A stretch of DNA of 19,303 nucleotides, taken from contig JAESSM010000032.1 in assembly GCA_016764115.1 (NCBI GenBank), positions 2,435-21,737 of the forward strand, given 5' to 3'. Position 1 is the stretch's first letter. Each line of letters begins with the position of its first letter. This document shows, piece by piece, positions 8,025 to 15,771 of this stretch. The notes under the pieces are model-generated. The model saw only the letters and a list, made by a program, of their open reading frames with translations, was not told the DNA's origin and searched no databases. The stretch is from Bacteroidia bacterium. Its GTDB lineage: Bacteria > Bacteroidota > Bacteroidia > JAESSM01 > NORP286. The translations under genes were made by a program, and so were the position numbers.

Positions 8025-8047
8025 AAAAAAGACGCGAAATTCGCGCC
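8025..8047 (-). terminator. Intrinsic terminator / attenuator between bioB and bioF
   Basis: Read on the minus strand, seven bases after the bioB stop, GGCGCGAATTTCGCGTC forms a nearly perfect hairpin (one G-U pair, minimal loop). It is followed immediately by TTTTTT (complement of 8025-8030). The T-run is on the minus-strand side only, so it acts on transcripts coming from bioB. It lies inside the operon, only about 8 bases before the bioF start codon, and so is likely a partial terminator that sets the bioB to bioF ratio. Confidence 0.8.
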
Positions 8048-8054
8048 TTAACCA

Positions 8055-9029
8055 TTAAGCAACAACCTCATCCTTAAATGCTTCTCTCGGTTTTAATCCC
8101 AGCAGTTCAAACATTTCATGATCCTGCATTACATCAGGGTTTGGAGTAGTGAGCAATTTATCCCCTGCAAAAATTGAATTTGCTCCGGCTATAAAACATA
8201 GCGCCTGATCGGTCAAACTCATTTCTGTTCTTCCGGCCGATAAACGTACAACAGATTTAGGCATTATTATCCTTGCAGTTGCAATCATTCGCACCATATC
8301 CCATATAGGGACTTTATCTTGGTTTTCCATAGGTGTTCCTTCTACAGGAACTAGCGCGTTGATGGGAACAGATTCGGGATGTTTTTCCATACTGGATAAT
8401 GTATGCAACATCGATATACGATCATCAACTGTTTCTCCTAAACCTACGATACCTCCACAACAAACTGTCATTCCTGCTTTTCTTACATTCTCAAGAGTAT
8501 CTAATCGATCTTGATAAGTTCTTGTAGAAATTATTCTGTCATAATCTTCTTCAGAAGTATCTAAATTATGGTTATAAGCATAAACACCTGCATCCGCCAG
8601 CTTCTTTGCCTGCTCTTCTGTGAGCATGCCCAATGTGCAGCAAACTTCCATTCCCAGTCCATTCACCTGCCTGACCATTTCCAATACCTTGTCAAAATCT
8701 TTGTTATCCCTAACCTCTCTCCATGCCGCACCCATACAAAATCTTGATGAACCACTATTCTTAGCTTCTTTCGCACTTTCAACAACAGCTTCTAGATCCA
8801 TCAATTTTTGAACTTCTAGATCTGTATTATATCTGGCAGCTTGTGGGCAATAAGAACAATCTTCTGAGCACCCACCTGTCTTTATTGAAAGCAAGGTACT
8901 GACCTGTACTTCAGATGGTTCATTATTCTCTCTATGAACAGTCGCAGCTCTATACACCAACTCTAACAGAGGAGTATGATATACCTCACTAATTTCCTGT
9001 TTCGTCCAATTATTTCTTATCACTGTCAT
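8055..9029 (-). CDS. bioB: Biotin synthase BioB
   Basis: This radical SAM enzyme inserts sulfur into dethiobiotin to make biotin. With the ATG at 9029 it is 324 residues and begins [13 protein letters not shown], where BioB homology starts; the longer reading from TTG at 9056 adds nine unconserved residues. The radical SAM cluster ligands are CSEDCSYC (Cys54, Cys58, Cys61). The ligands of the sacrificial [2Fe-2S] cluster can be matched to the Cys in [16 protein letters not shown] and [11 protein letters not shown], and the Arg in VRLSAGR. It is first of the bio genes, 66 bases after pfkA, and is followed by a hairpin terminator before bioF. No BirA-type operator is obvious upstream. It may have its own weak promoter or be read through from pfkA. 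Confidence 0.96.
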   Translation of the reverse strand: MTVIRNNWTKQEISEVYHTPLLELVYRAATVHRENNEPSEVQVSTLLSIKTGGCSEDCSYCPQAARYNTDLEVQKLMDLEAVVESAKEAKNSGSSRFCMGAAWREVRDNKDFDKVLEMVRQVNGLGMEVCCTLGMLTEEQAKKLADAGVYAYNHNLDTSEEDYDRIISTRTYQDRLDTLENVRKAGMTVCCGGIVGLGETVDDRISMLHTLSSMEKHPESVPINALVPVEGTPMENQDKVPIWDMVRMIATARIIMPKSVVRLSAGRTEMSLTDQALCFIAGANSIFAGDKLLTTPNPDVMQDHEMFELLGLKPREAFKDEVVA

Positions 9030-9095
9030 TTCATTCTGTTTATGATTGTTTTTCAAAGGTCAAATGGAACTTACCATGATAGACGTTTCTTAAAA

Positions 9096-10079
9096 TTAAT
9101 TTGAGAGAATTTCTGCTATTCTATATAAGTTTGGATTTATATCATTGTGATGTTTTGTGGCCTGATTAAATGGTGTGTATATAATTTTATTATGTGAAGC
9201 CCCAACCATCATATTTGCTTTACCACTTATAAGGGCTTCAACTGCAGCTACACCCAACCTGCTTGCCAATACTCTGTCCATGCACGTTGGCTTACCACCT
9301 CTCTGTAAATAACCAAGTATTGATACTCTTACTTTGTATTGTTTAAATTTCTTCTGAATTCTACTTGCTACTTCGTATGCACCTCCGGTTTTATCACCTT
9401 CTGATACTACGATAATACTCGATGACTTTTTTCGCTTCCATCCTTTTTCCAAAATACCGATCACACGGTCAATATCTGTTTTAGTCTCTGGTACCAACAC
9501 TGCTTCTGCACCAGCTGCTATTCCTGTTCTAAGAGCAATCAATCCTACATCTCTGCCCATCACTTCTATAATAAATAACCTGTCATGAGAAGCAGCTGTA
9601 TCTCTCAATTTATCGATAGCATCCAAGGCAGTATTTATTGCGGTATCATATCCAACTGTAAACTGAGTACCGAATAGGTCATTATCAATTGTTCCTGGTA
9701 AGCCAATTATAGGAATTCTGCATTCTTTATAAAACACATCAGCCCCTCTAAAAGTTCCATCTCCACCAATTGCAACAACTCCATTTATACCTTTCATTTT
9801 TAGGTTAAGTGCAGCTTTTTTTCTACCGGCATTTGTTCTAAATGCTTCACTTCTGGAGCACCTCAAGATCGTACCTCCTCTTTGTAGAATATTGGATACT
9901 GAAGCAGAATCCATTGATTTTATTTCACCGTCTATCATTCCATCATATCCATGATATATTCCCATCACCTCAAGCCCATGGTAAATCCCTGTTCTTACAA
10001 CCGCCCTTATAGCTGCATTCATGCCAGGTGCATCTCCACCTGAGGTAAAAACACCAATTTTTGTTATTTTGTTAGCCAT
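9096..10079 (-). CDS. pfkA: ATP-dependent 6-phosphofructokinase
   Basis: This enzyme phosphorylates fructose 6-phosphate to fructose 1,6-bisphosphate in glycolysis, as a cytoplasmic tetramer of the bacterial PfkA type. It is 327 residues against about 320 in E. coli. Visible sites are the ATP loop FTSGGDAPGMNAAIR (residues 11-25), GGDGTFRGA (105-113) with Gly rather than Asp at the ATP/PPi selector position, and PGTIDND (128-134) containing the catalytic Asp132, where PPi-dependent enzymes usually have PKTIDND. MGRDVGL and LGYLQRGG (fructose 6-phosphate contacts) follow. These residues support ATP as donor. The ATG is well placed. A TAnnTTTG box 12-19 bases upstream suggests its own promoter, and the terminator behind rplI insulates it from the ribosomal operon. 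Confidence 0.96.
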   Translation of the reverse strand: MANKITKIGVFTSGGDAPGMNAAIRAVVRTGIYHGLEVMGIYHGYDGMIDGEIKSMDSASVSNILQRGGTILRCSRSEAFRTNAGRKKAALNLKMKGINGVVAIGGDGTFRGADVFYKECRIPIIGLPGTIDNDLFGTQFTVGYDTAINTALDAIDKLRDTAASHDRLFIIEVMGRDVGLIALRTGIAAGAEAVLVPETKTDIDRVIGILEKGWKRKKSSSIIVVSEGDKTGGAYEVASRIQKKFKQYKVRVSILGYLQRGGKPTCMDRVLASRLGVAAVEALISGKANMMVGASHNKIIYTPFNQATKHHNDINPNLYRIAEILSN

Positions 10080-10090
10080 ATTACTGCAAG

Positions 10091-10098
10091 CAAAATTA
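10091..10098 (-). promoter_or_regulatory. Candidate Bacteroidota -7 promoter box for pfkA
   Basis: On the minus strand TAATTTTG matches the phylum's -7 consensus TAnnTTTG and lies about 12 bases before the pfkA ATG. No clear TTG is found 19-21 bases further upstream, so the match is partial. The mRNA leader would be very short. Confidence 0.35.
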
Positions 10099-10183
10099 AT
10101 TAAATAAACAGATTAAACTATGACTTCTATAACCAATAAAGGATTAGCCAGATTTTATAGAATTAGAACAGAGCAACTCCAAT

Positions 10184-10217
10184 AAAAAAGAGACTGCCTC
10201 TTTTGAGACAGCCTCTT
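10184..10217 (-). terminator. Intrinsic terminator of the rpsF-rpsR-rplI operon
   Basis: On the minus strand the arms AAGAGGCTGTCTC and GAGGCAGTCTCTT flank an AAAA loop and pair over 13 positions with two G-U pairs. The stem is followed by TTTTTT (complement of 10184-10189). The two mismatches that appear on the plus strand become G-U pairs on the minus strand, which fixes the orientation. It lies 22 bases after the rplI stop and ahead of pfkA. Confidence 0.9.
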
Positions 10218-10239
10218 CTTTATTGCTTAAGTTGATTGA

Positions 10240-10683
10240 TTATTCAGGTACAACTTCAAAGTTTAATTCTGCTTTAACTTCTTTGTGAAACTCTATCTTA
10301 GCTTTGTATTTACCAAGTGTCTTAATTCCACTTTCAATGCTAACCAACCTCTTATCTACTTCTATACTGTTCTTTTTTAATTCTTCAACTATTTGTGCGG
10401 TTGTGATGGATCCAAATATCTTTTCAGTCTTACCTACTTTCGCGTGAATTTTAAGATCTAAAGAGTTAACCTTTTCCGCTTTTTTCTCAGCTTCACCTTT
10501 AATTTTAGCTACTTTTTGAGTTGTTTGTCTATATATTTCTTCAACCTCTTTTATAGATGACTTATCTGCAACTTTAGCCAAATCTCTAGGGATCAAATAA
10601 TTTCTTCCGTATCCGTTCTTCACTTTAAGGATATCGTTTTTATATCCTAAACCCGGTATATCTTGCTTCAAAATAATTTCCAT
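10240..10683 (-). CDS. rplI: 50S ribosomal protein L9
   Basis: L9 binds 23S rRNA at the base of the L1 stalk and helps hold the reading frame. At 147 residues it is full length. The N-terminal rRNA-binding domain MEIILKQDIPGLGYKNDILK with VKNGYGRNYLIP is the L9 signature. A long charged helix follows (about residues 40-75, many Lys and Glu), then the C-terminal domain with KIFGSITTAQI. It is the last gene of the rpsF-rpsR-rplI operon, 12 bases after rpsR, and is closed by a strong terminator. Confidence 0.97.
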   Translation of the reverse strand: MEIILKQDIPGLGYKNDILKVKNGYGRNYLIPRDLAKVADKSSIKEVEEIYRQTTQKVAKIKGEAEKKAEKVNSLDLKIHAKVGKTEKIFGSITTAQIVEELKKNSIEVDKRLVSIESGIKTLGKYKAKIEFHKEVKAELNFEVVPE

Positions 10684-10695
10684 GATCTTACTTAA

Positions 10696-10968
10696 TTATG
10701 CTTTGAACCCGTCTGTTACGAAAGGTAAAATGGCAAGAATTCTTGCTCTTTTTACAGCAGTAGAAATTTTTCTTTGGAATTTTAAAGATGTTCCTGTAAG
10801 TCTTCTTGGAAGGATCTTTCCTTGATCATTAACAAATTTCTTTAAGAATTCAGGATCTTTGTAGTCAATATGTGTTATCCCACTTTTTTGAAATCTACAA
10901 TACTTCTTTCTCGAATTCTGTATTACAGGATTACTTAGATATTTAATATTTCCTTGGGTCTGTGCCAT
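10696..10968 (-). CDS. rpsR: 30S ribosomal protein S18
   Basis: S18 pairs with S6 on the platform of the 30S subunit. The 90-residue product carries the family core [21 protein letters not shown] followed by [16 protein letters not shown] and ends in [13 protein letters not shown], the conserved C-terminal helix. The basic RR-T-G-T-S segment contacts 16S rRNA. It lies 19 bases after rpsF and 12 bases before rplI. Its length and start are normal for Bacteroidota. Confidence 0.97.
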   Translation of the reverse strand: MAQTQGNIKYLSNPVIQNSRKKYCRFQKSGITHIDYKDPEFLKKFVNDQGKILPRRLTGTSLKFQRKISTAVKRARILAILPFVTDGFKA

Positions 10969-10987
10969 TGTTACAAATATTTACTTT

Positions 10988-11356
10988 CTACTTTGCTTCT
11001 TCTAAAACTGGTTCATCTTTCTTTGTTGCTTTTGCACCTCCACGCTGCTTTACATTGAAAGCAATTGCGTTCTTATCAAGAGACACAGTTAAATGCCTAA
11101 ATATATTCTCGTCTCTTCCGAATTCTACTTCCAGGTTTTTTACAACTTCGTTACCAGCTTTATATTCAATCAAATAATAATAACCGTTGCCCTTACCTTT
11201 GATCTCGTAAGCTAATTGTCTTAATCCCCAGTCTTCTTCGTGAATAATCTCAGCTTTTTCCTTTTTAAGCAATCCCTTAAACTTAGCTATCAATTTCTTT
11301 GTCTCATCTCCTGACAAAACCGGATTAATAATAAATATAGTTTCGTACTGTGTCAT
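10988..11356 (-). CDS. rpsF: 30S ribosomal protein S6
   Basis: S6 is the partner of S18 on the 30S platform. The 122-residue protein starts MTQYETIFIINPVLSGDE and has the ferredoxin-like fold motifs WGLRQLAYEIKGKGNGYYY and ENIFRHLTVSLDK. After residue 100 it carries a charged, disordered tail (GGAKATKKDEPVLEEAK) of a kind common in this phylum. It is the first gene of the operon, with a good promoter box 55-62 bases upstream. I could not find a conserved S6:S18 autoregulatory leader in the short 5' region. Confidence 0.97.
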   Translation of the reverse strand: MTQYETIFIINPVLSGDETKKLIAKFKGLLKKEKAEIIHEEDWGLRQLAYEIKGKGNGYYYLIEYKAGNEVVKNLEVEFGRDENIFRHLTVSLDKNAIAFNVKQRGGAKATKKDEPVLEEAK

Positions 11357-11410
11357 TATAAATTTTATAAATTTTCTATATAAAAATTACTTTTCAGTTC
11401 AATTGGGGTG

Positions 11411-11418
11411 CAAATTTA
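11411..11418 (-). promoter_or_regulatory. Promoter -7 box for the ribosomal protein operon
   Basis: On the minus strand TAAATTTG, followed by CACCCC, matches the Bacteroidota -7 consensus TAnnTTTG and its usual GC-richer start region. It lies 55 bases before the rpsF ATG and after the bshC stop, giving a leader of roughly 48 bases. The -33 TTG element is not clear; the region there is T-rich. Confidence 0.5.
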
Positions 11419-11470
11419 GCAACTTTTGGCTAATAATAAAAATAATTTCTACGAATTTATATAGGGCATA

Positions 11471-13069
11471 CTACTTGAGTATCGTAAACTTAAACTCCAA
11501 GGGATCAAGATGTTCTATAAGAGATCCTATAAAGTCTTTTTCATACCTCATATAATAAGTGATGAAATTATCATGTCTTTCCTGTAAATGGCCATCAGGA
11601 AACAGTTTTTCTTTAATTTTATTGATCTTATTTTGCTCGGTCTCAAATTTTGCTTTTTCTGCTTTTCTTAATCTACCTTCAATATTATTAAAAGCATTTA
11701 CCTGCTTCTTATTCTCAGCCATGATCATCCCTACTAGGCTTTTGTCCACATATTCAGTCTTTTTGACGACCTTAACAAAGATCTCATTCATAGCATTCAT
11801 TTCCTCTTTCAAAGTAATTTCCTCATTACTATTGGCCTCGACATACTCTTTTATCAATGTATTTTCATCCTTGAACAGTTGCGTTTCAATTAATTGCAAC
11901 TTTTCCATGTTTTTCTGAGTCGCTTCATCCAATACCATTACAGAATTTCTAAGAAAAATGATGGGGAAAGCAATGTTATGATGCTCAAACATCTTCTTAT
12001 ACTCGAACCAATATGCTACTTCTGCCCCTCCTCCGATGTATGCCAGGTTTGGTAATATTTTTTCCTGATACAACGGACGGGTAACTACATTGGGTCCAAA
12101 CTTTTCAGAATTCTTTTCCAACTCATTTTCTAATTCCTCTTTGGTAAAAGAAATTTCATTATCCAATACCTGGTATTTCCCGCTTTCTTCAACTATTCTT
12201 GCTCTTAAATCATCTTCTAAATAAAAGACATTAATTTCCCTTGGTTTTACCTGATCATGATATCCAGCACTTTTTAGTTCATCAATAGTTTCATTGACAA
12301 GCTTATAATTGGTTTGTTCAATAATATCACTCTTAATAATGTCAGTGAATTCATTCTTTAATTCTTTACAATCTGGATCTAGTATTACTAAACCATATTC
12401 TCCAAATAGTTCATTAACAAGATATTGTGTTGCTTTTGCAAGATTATCATGTTTGAGATATGAATCTTTAAATAAGCCAATCAGATATTTAGCATTTTCA
12501 TGATCGCCAAGAACTTCTTCAAGTTCAACGATAATGCTTTCTAAAGATGTAGTTTCAATGCGACCTATCGGACCAGCTACCTCTTTTACCCATTCTATTT
12601 TCTTTCCAAAAACATGGGCATGGTTTATCTCGGCAAAATCATGGTCTTCAGTGACCATCCAATAAATAGGAACAAAATCATGATCAGGATAGTGTTGATT
12701 TAATGTTTTTGCAAGATTAATTATATCTACCACCTTATATAGGAAATACAAGGGGCCTGTAAACAAGCAAAGTTGATGGCCAGTAGTTACGGTATAAGTA
12801 TTTTTATCAAGTAAACTCTTGATATTATTCTTTACTAGCTCAGATGCATCAATATCAAGATATTGCTGCTCTAAAACTTTTACTAATAATTCTCTATTTG
12901 TTTTCTCTTTGGATTTAAGATCTATTGCAGTTTTAAAAGAATCAATACTTGGGAACAAGTTGTAGAAAGGCTTTAATTTTTCATCACCACTCAGATAATC
13001 CAAAACTAATTTAGAAAAGCTATTGGTGTCGGAATAAGATATAGTTGATCTAGTTGATCTATTTAACAT
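11471..13069 (-). CDS. bshC: Bacillithiol biosynthesis cysteine-adding enzyme BshC
   Basis: BshC adds cysteine to glucosaminyl-malate, the last step in making bacillithiol, the low-molecular-weight thiol used in place of glutathione by Firmicutes and many Bacteroidota. At 532 residues it is the usual length. The family signature is clear: VTTGHQLCLFTGPLYFLYK, then VPIYWMVTEDHDFAEINH, then AYIGGGAEVAYWFEYK in the nucleotide-binding-like core. A long charged coiled coil (about residues 430-500) and HLDPLEFKFTIL at the end complete it. The N-terminus contains a perfect 9-base tandem duplication (13042-13059) encoding RST-RST. bshA and bshB are not in the window. It follows the two-TM protein gene after 50 bases that contain a palindrome. 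Confidence 0.95.
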   Translation of the reverse strand: MLNRSTRSTISYSDTNSFSKLVLDYLSGDEKLKPFYNLFPSIDSFKTAIDLKSKEKTNRELLVKVLEQQYLDIDASELVKNNIKSLLDKNTYTVTTGHQLCLFTGPLYFLYKVVDIINLAKTLNQHYPDHDFVPIYWMVTEDHDFAEINHAHVFGKKIEWVKEVAGPIGRIETTSLESIIVELEEVLGDHENAKYLIGLFKDSYLKHDNLAKATQYLVNELFGEYGLVILDPDCKELKNEFTDIIKSDIIEQTNYKLVNETIDELKSAGYHDQVKPREINVFYLEDDLRARIVEESGKYQVLDNEISFTKEELENELEKNSEKFGPNVVTRPLYQEKILPNLAYIGGGAEVAYWFEYKKMFEHHNIAFPIIFLRNSVMVLDEATQKNMEKLQLIETQLFKDENTLIKEYVEANSNEEITLKEEMNAMNEIFVKVVKKTEYVDKSLVGMIMAENKKQVNAFNNIEGRLRKAEKAKFETEQNKINKIKEKLFPDGHLQERHDNFITYYMRYEKDFIGSLIEHLDPLEFKFTILK

Positions 13070-13080
13070 TTCTCAGAATT

Positions 13081-13119
13081 AAACGGCCGTTTGTAAAGCC
13101 TGATTTAATAGACTTTACA
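13081..13119. promoter_or_regulatory. Palindrome and inverted repeat upstream of bshC
   Basis: AAACGGCCGTTT (13081-13092) is a perfect 12-base palindrome with an unusually GC-rich core for this AT-rich region. Directly beside it, TGTAAAG (13092-13098) and CTTTACA (13113-13119) form an inverted repeat with a 14-base loop. Together they fill the 50-base gap between the two-TM gene's stop and the bshC ATG. No T-run follows on the minus strand, so termination is unlikely; an operator is possible. Confidence 0.35.
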
Positions 13120-13524
13120 TTATGTTATAGCACGTTTTTTTATTTCATTATCGAGCCAAGTCATAAATTTCTGACGTTGTGTCTTTTCTATTTCTTTTAA
13201 TTTTATATCTATCCAGTACTCTGGATCCTCATATATCCTAATAGTATTTTCATCCAACTGCTCATATTTAGTCATTTTGCTCAATTCGATTTTCTCATTC
13301 CGGAATATATTAAAGTACTTCTTTAGCAGCCCTTTATCGATTTTTAAATAAGGCGTAACATATACGTAGACCACTGAAGTTAATATGAAAATTCCGAATA
13401 GAAAGGATGTCATCTCGTTAAACACTCCTTTAAAGCTTGTGGCAAAAATTGATCTTCCAAGAAAGTACAAACCTGAGGCGATTCCAACGAAATGGTAAAA
13501 GTTTATTTGTCTCTTAAACTTCAT
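13120..13524 (-). CDS. Small two-helix membrane protein, PH-like domain possible
   Basis: I do not recognise this 134-residue protein as a named family. It has two hydrophobic helices (about residues 11-28, VGIASGLYFLGRSIFA, and 39-60, TSFLFGIFILTSVVYVYV). A hydrophilic C-terminal part with alternating short strands (KKYFNIFRNEKIELSKMTKYEQLD, split by turns) and a final amphipathic helix rich in Lys and Arg follow. Two helices followed by a beta-rich cytoplasmic part resembles bacterial PH-domain membrane proteins, but this is only a resemblance. It lies between the lipoprotein gene (73 bases upstream) and bshC (50 bases downstream) and may be co-transcribed with either. Confidence 0.7.
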   Translation of the reverse strand: MKFKRQINFYHFVGIASGLYFLGRSIFATSFKGVFNEMTSFLFGIFILTSVVYVYVTPYLKIDKGLLKKYFNIFRNEKIELSKMTKYEQLDENTIRIYEDPEYWIDIKLKEIEKTQRQKFMTWLDNEIKKRAIT

Positions 13525-13597
13525 AATTTTAATGTGTTACAACGTTTTGAATAAACACCTGTTTAAATGGAGTTTTGTTTTCTGTTGAGCAACATAA

Positions 13598-14089
13598 TTA
13601 TCGTTTTACTCTTCTCAATTTAAACATATAATCTTTTTCTTTATCACTATACTCAAAAGTATTAAGTTTCATAATAAGGCTATCATTATCTAACATTAAT
13701 AGCTCTCCGACAAATATTTCATCAACAGATATTGTATAAGTACTTGAATCATGAATAATTTCTGCCTTTTCATCAACATTAAATTCTTTAAAATTTAAGA
13801 AACCATTATACCAACTATAATTATATGTTTTATCGATTGTATCATTTATCCCACTAATCTTTGCTTTATCAGCTAAAAATTCAATTGTAGTATATTCTAA
13901 TGTTATTAGTGAATCAAAAGTAATAGTAACTGAATCACCAAACATATATGAAGAAGAAACGACTTTTTGATTATATGAACATGACCCTTTCCATTTATCT
14001 ATTATAAGACTAGAATGATCCTTTGGATTTGTATTACAACCTATTATTGCTATTAGTAATATGCAAGCTATTATAATCCTATTTTTCAC
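13598..14089 (-). CDS. Hypothetical lipoprotein
   Basis: This 163-residue protein has a clear lipoprotein signal: MKNRIIIACILLIAIIGC, with the lipobox ending at Cys18, so the mature protein should be lipid-anchored in the envelope. The start is GTG, preceded by a purine-rich AGAAGAAAG stretch. The mature part begins with a polar linker and then IIDKWKGSCSYNQ, resembling the opening of small lipocalin-like proteins of Bacteroidota that start with a K-W-x-G motif. The remainder reads as alternating beta strands (VTITFDSLITLEYTTIEF, YTISVDEIFVGELLML). No catalytic motif is visible. It follows the nnrE/nnrD gene by 52 bases. Function is unknown; the lipocalin-like fold is a guess. Confidence 0.72.
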   Translation of the reverse strand: MKNRIIIACILLIAIIGCNTNPKDHSSLIIDKWKGSCSYNQKVVSSSYMFGDSVTITFDSLITLEYTTIEFLADKAKISGINDTIDKTYNYSWYNGFLNFKEFNVDEKAEIIHDSSTYTISVDEIFVGELLMLDNDSLIMKLNTFEYSDKEKDYMFKLRRVKR

Positions 14090-14141
14090 TTTCTTCTATT
14101 ATATGTTGCCCACATTCGAATATAGGAATATGGATAATGTG

Positions 14142-15662
14142 CTAAGCCTGTGGCTCAAATCCTAGTACTTCCAGAAATGAACTACCAAGGTTCTCTATGA
14201 TATCACTTGCAATCATTGCTTCCTGGCTATTTTTACATGCCGCGTAATCACCTGCCAGTCCGTGCAGATAAACACCTGATATGCAGGATTCTTTTTGAGT
14301 ATATCCTTTAGCTAATAGACCCAAAATTATTCCAGTTAATGTATCTCCACTTCCAGCAGTTGCCATTCCAGGATTTCCTGTAGAGTTAAAGTAACACTGC
14401 CCATCCGGACAATAAATTGCAGTATGTGCTCCTTTTAATATCAAGTAATGATCGTTTTCTTTAACAAATATTTTTGCCAACTCATGGCGTTCATAATCAT
14501 TTTCAAATTTTCCGGCAATACGTTCAAATTCCTTTGGATGAGGAGTTAGTATACATCCTAGTGGAAGTTCACTTATCCATTGCTTATTTTTACCCAAAAT
14601 ATTAATTCCATCTGCATCAATAACCAATGGTTGATCAATGTTTTGACTAAACAGATGAAATCCTTCCTGGGTTTTTACATCCATGCTTAAACCCGGGCCA
14701 ATTCCTATTGCATCATACTCTTGTGTCAAAGTGATATTTGAAAAATAGTTTTCATTTATATCAACACTAGCCATAGCCTCTGGTACAGTTGATTGGAGAA
14801 TATCATAGCCACATTCAGGCACATGCACCGTTAGTAACCCTGTGCCGCTTTTAAGACAAGCTCTTGATGCCAGAACAGCAGCTCCCATTTTCCCTTTACT
14901 TCCGCTAATAAGTAAAGCATGGCCAAAATTGCCTTTATGTTCGGTTTTTTGTCTTGGTTTAAGTTGTTGTTGAACATAATGTTTATCTACGTAATAATAA
15001 CTTGTTTTTTGATCAACAATAAACTCAGCATTTAATCCAATTGGTAAGATATACCAATGACCAACAAATTGAAAATTTTCAGGCAGTAGAAAGGAAAACT
15101 TCGGTAACTGGAATGACAAAGTATGATTGGCCCGTATTTTTGTATCATGATCATTGCGTTTATCACAGAATAACCCTGATGGAATATCAATAGCAACAAT
15201 ATTTTCTACGAATTGATTGATATGATCAATTATTTTTGCAGCAATTCCTTCTATTGGTTTGGATAACCCTGAACCAAACAGTGCATCAATTATGCAATCT
15301 TCATTTGATATTTCGGGTAGCTCCTGCCCTTCTGAAAATTCATTTACCTGAAGATCTTTGAATCGGTCAAGTCTTTTAAGGTTAATATCAAAATCCTCAG
15401 AAGACTTATCACTGTTCCTTACTATGATCACTTTTACAGAATAGCCTGCATCTAATAACAATCTTGCAATGGCCAAGCCATCTCCTCCGTTATTTCCAGG
15501 TCCACAATAAATTTGAAAATAGACTTTAGTATCGAATTTTGACCTCAACCAATCAAAACAAGCCGTTGCAGCTCGCTCCATTAAATCAATAGACTTAATT
15601 GGCTCATTATCAATAGTAAATTTATCTGTAGCTCTAATTTGAGATACATTCAAAATCTTCAT
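14142..15662 (-). CDS. nnrD: Bifunctional NAD(P)H-hydrate epimerase / ADP-dependent NAD(P)H-hydrate dehydratase
   Basis: This is a repair enzyme for hydrated NADH and NADPH. The N-terminal YjeF domain (about residues 1-215, NnrE) interconverts the R and S epimers: GPGNNGGDGLAIARLL (54-69) and the catalytic Asp126 in IIDALFGSGL. The C-terminal ribokinase-like domain (about 240-506, NnrD) dehydrates the S form using ADP: GNFGHALLISGSKGKMGAA, IGPGLS, VIDADGINIL, LTPHPKEF, ILKGAHT and GSGDTLTG (437-444) with catalytic Asp440. At 506 residues it matches the fused E. coli YjeF. The gene is divergent from murA across 109 bases and probably heads the minus-strand run through the lipoprotein gene. No domain is broken and no key residue is missing. 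Confidence 0.95.
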   Translation of the reverse strand: MKILNVSQIRATDKFTIDNEPIKSIDLMERAATACFDWLRSKFDTKVYFQIYCGPGNNGGDGLAIARLLLDAGYSVKVIIVRNSDKSSEDFDINLKRLDRFKDLQVNEFSEGQELPEISNEDCIIDALFGSGLSKPIEGIAAKIIDHINQFVENIVAIDIPSGLFCDKRNDHDTKIRANHTLSFQLPKFSFLLPENFQFVGHWYILPIGLNAEFIVDQKTSYYYVDKHYVQQQLKPRQKTEHKGNFGHALLISGSKGKMGAAVLASRACLKSGTGLLTVHVPECGYDILQSTVPEAMASVDINENYFSNITLTQEYDAIGIGPGLSMDVKTQEGFHLFSQNIDQPLVIDADGINILGKNKQWISELPLGCILTPHPKEFERIAGKFENDYERHELAKIFVKENDHYLILKGAHTAIYCPDGQCYFNSTGNPGMATAGSGDTLTGIILGLLAKGYTQKESCISGVYLHGLAGDYAACKNSQEAMIASDIIENLGSSFLEVLGFEPQA

Positions 15663-15746
15663 TTAGGCAATATTGAAGTACAAATTATGTTTTAAAGATA
15701 CCAAATCTTGTTAATAAGTAGATTTTCAAGATTGTCAAATTGCACA

Positions 15747-15754
15747 TATATTTG
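15747..15754 (+). promoter_or_regulatory. Candidate -7 promoter box for murA
   Basis: TATATTTG is an exact match to the Bacteroidota -7 consensus TAnnTTTG and lies 17 bases before the murA ATG. No good TTTG sits 19-21 bases upstream; a TTTTC at 15723-15727 is the nearest candidate. The leader would be only about ten bases. Confidence 0.4.
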
Positions 15755-15771
15755 AATCGTATAATCTCATT

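Noticed and set aside
8018..8026. bioF starting at TTG 8026 (three extra codons)
   Set aside because: The TTG sits at the edge of the terminator's T-run; the ATG at 8017 gives a natural BioF N-terminus.
9030..9056. bioB starting at TTG 9056 (nine extra codons)
   Set aside because: The added residues are unlike other BioB proteins; homology begins at the ATG at 9029.
9030..9095. BirA operator upstream of bioB
   Set aside because: No TTGTAAACC-type inverted repeat or other long symmetry is present in the 66-base gap.
10125..10162. Eight-base inverted repeat TTCTATAA ... TTATAGAA upstream of pfkA
   Set aside because: It is all A/T but two positions, with a 22-base spacer; such pairs are expected by chance at this base composition.
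11357..11410. S6:S18-binding autoregulatory leader upstream of rpsF
   Set aside because: The leader is short and AT-rich and shows no CCG-bearing bulged stem as in the known motif.
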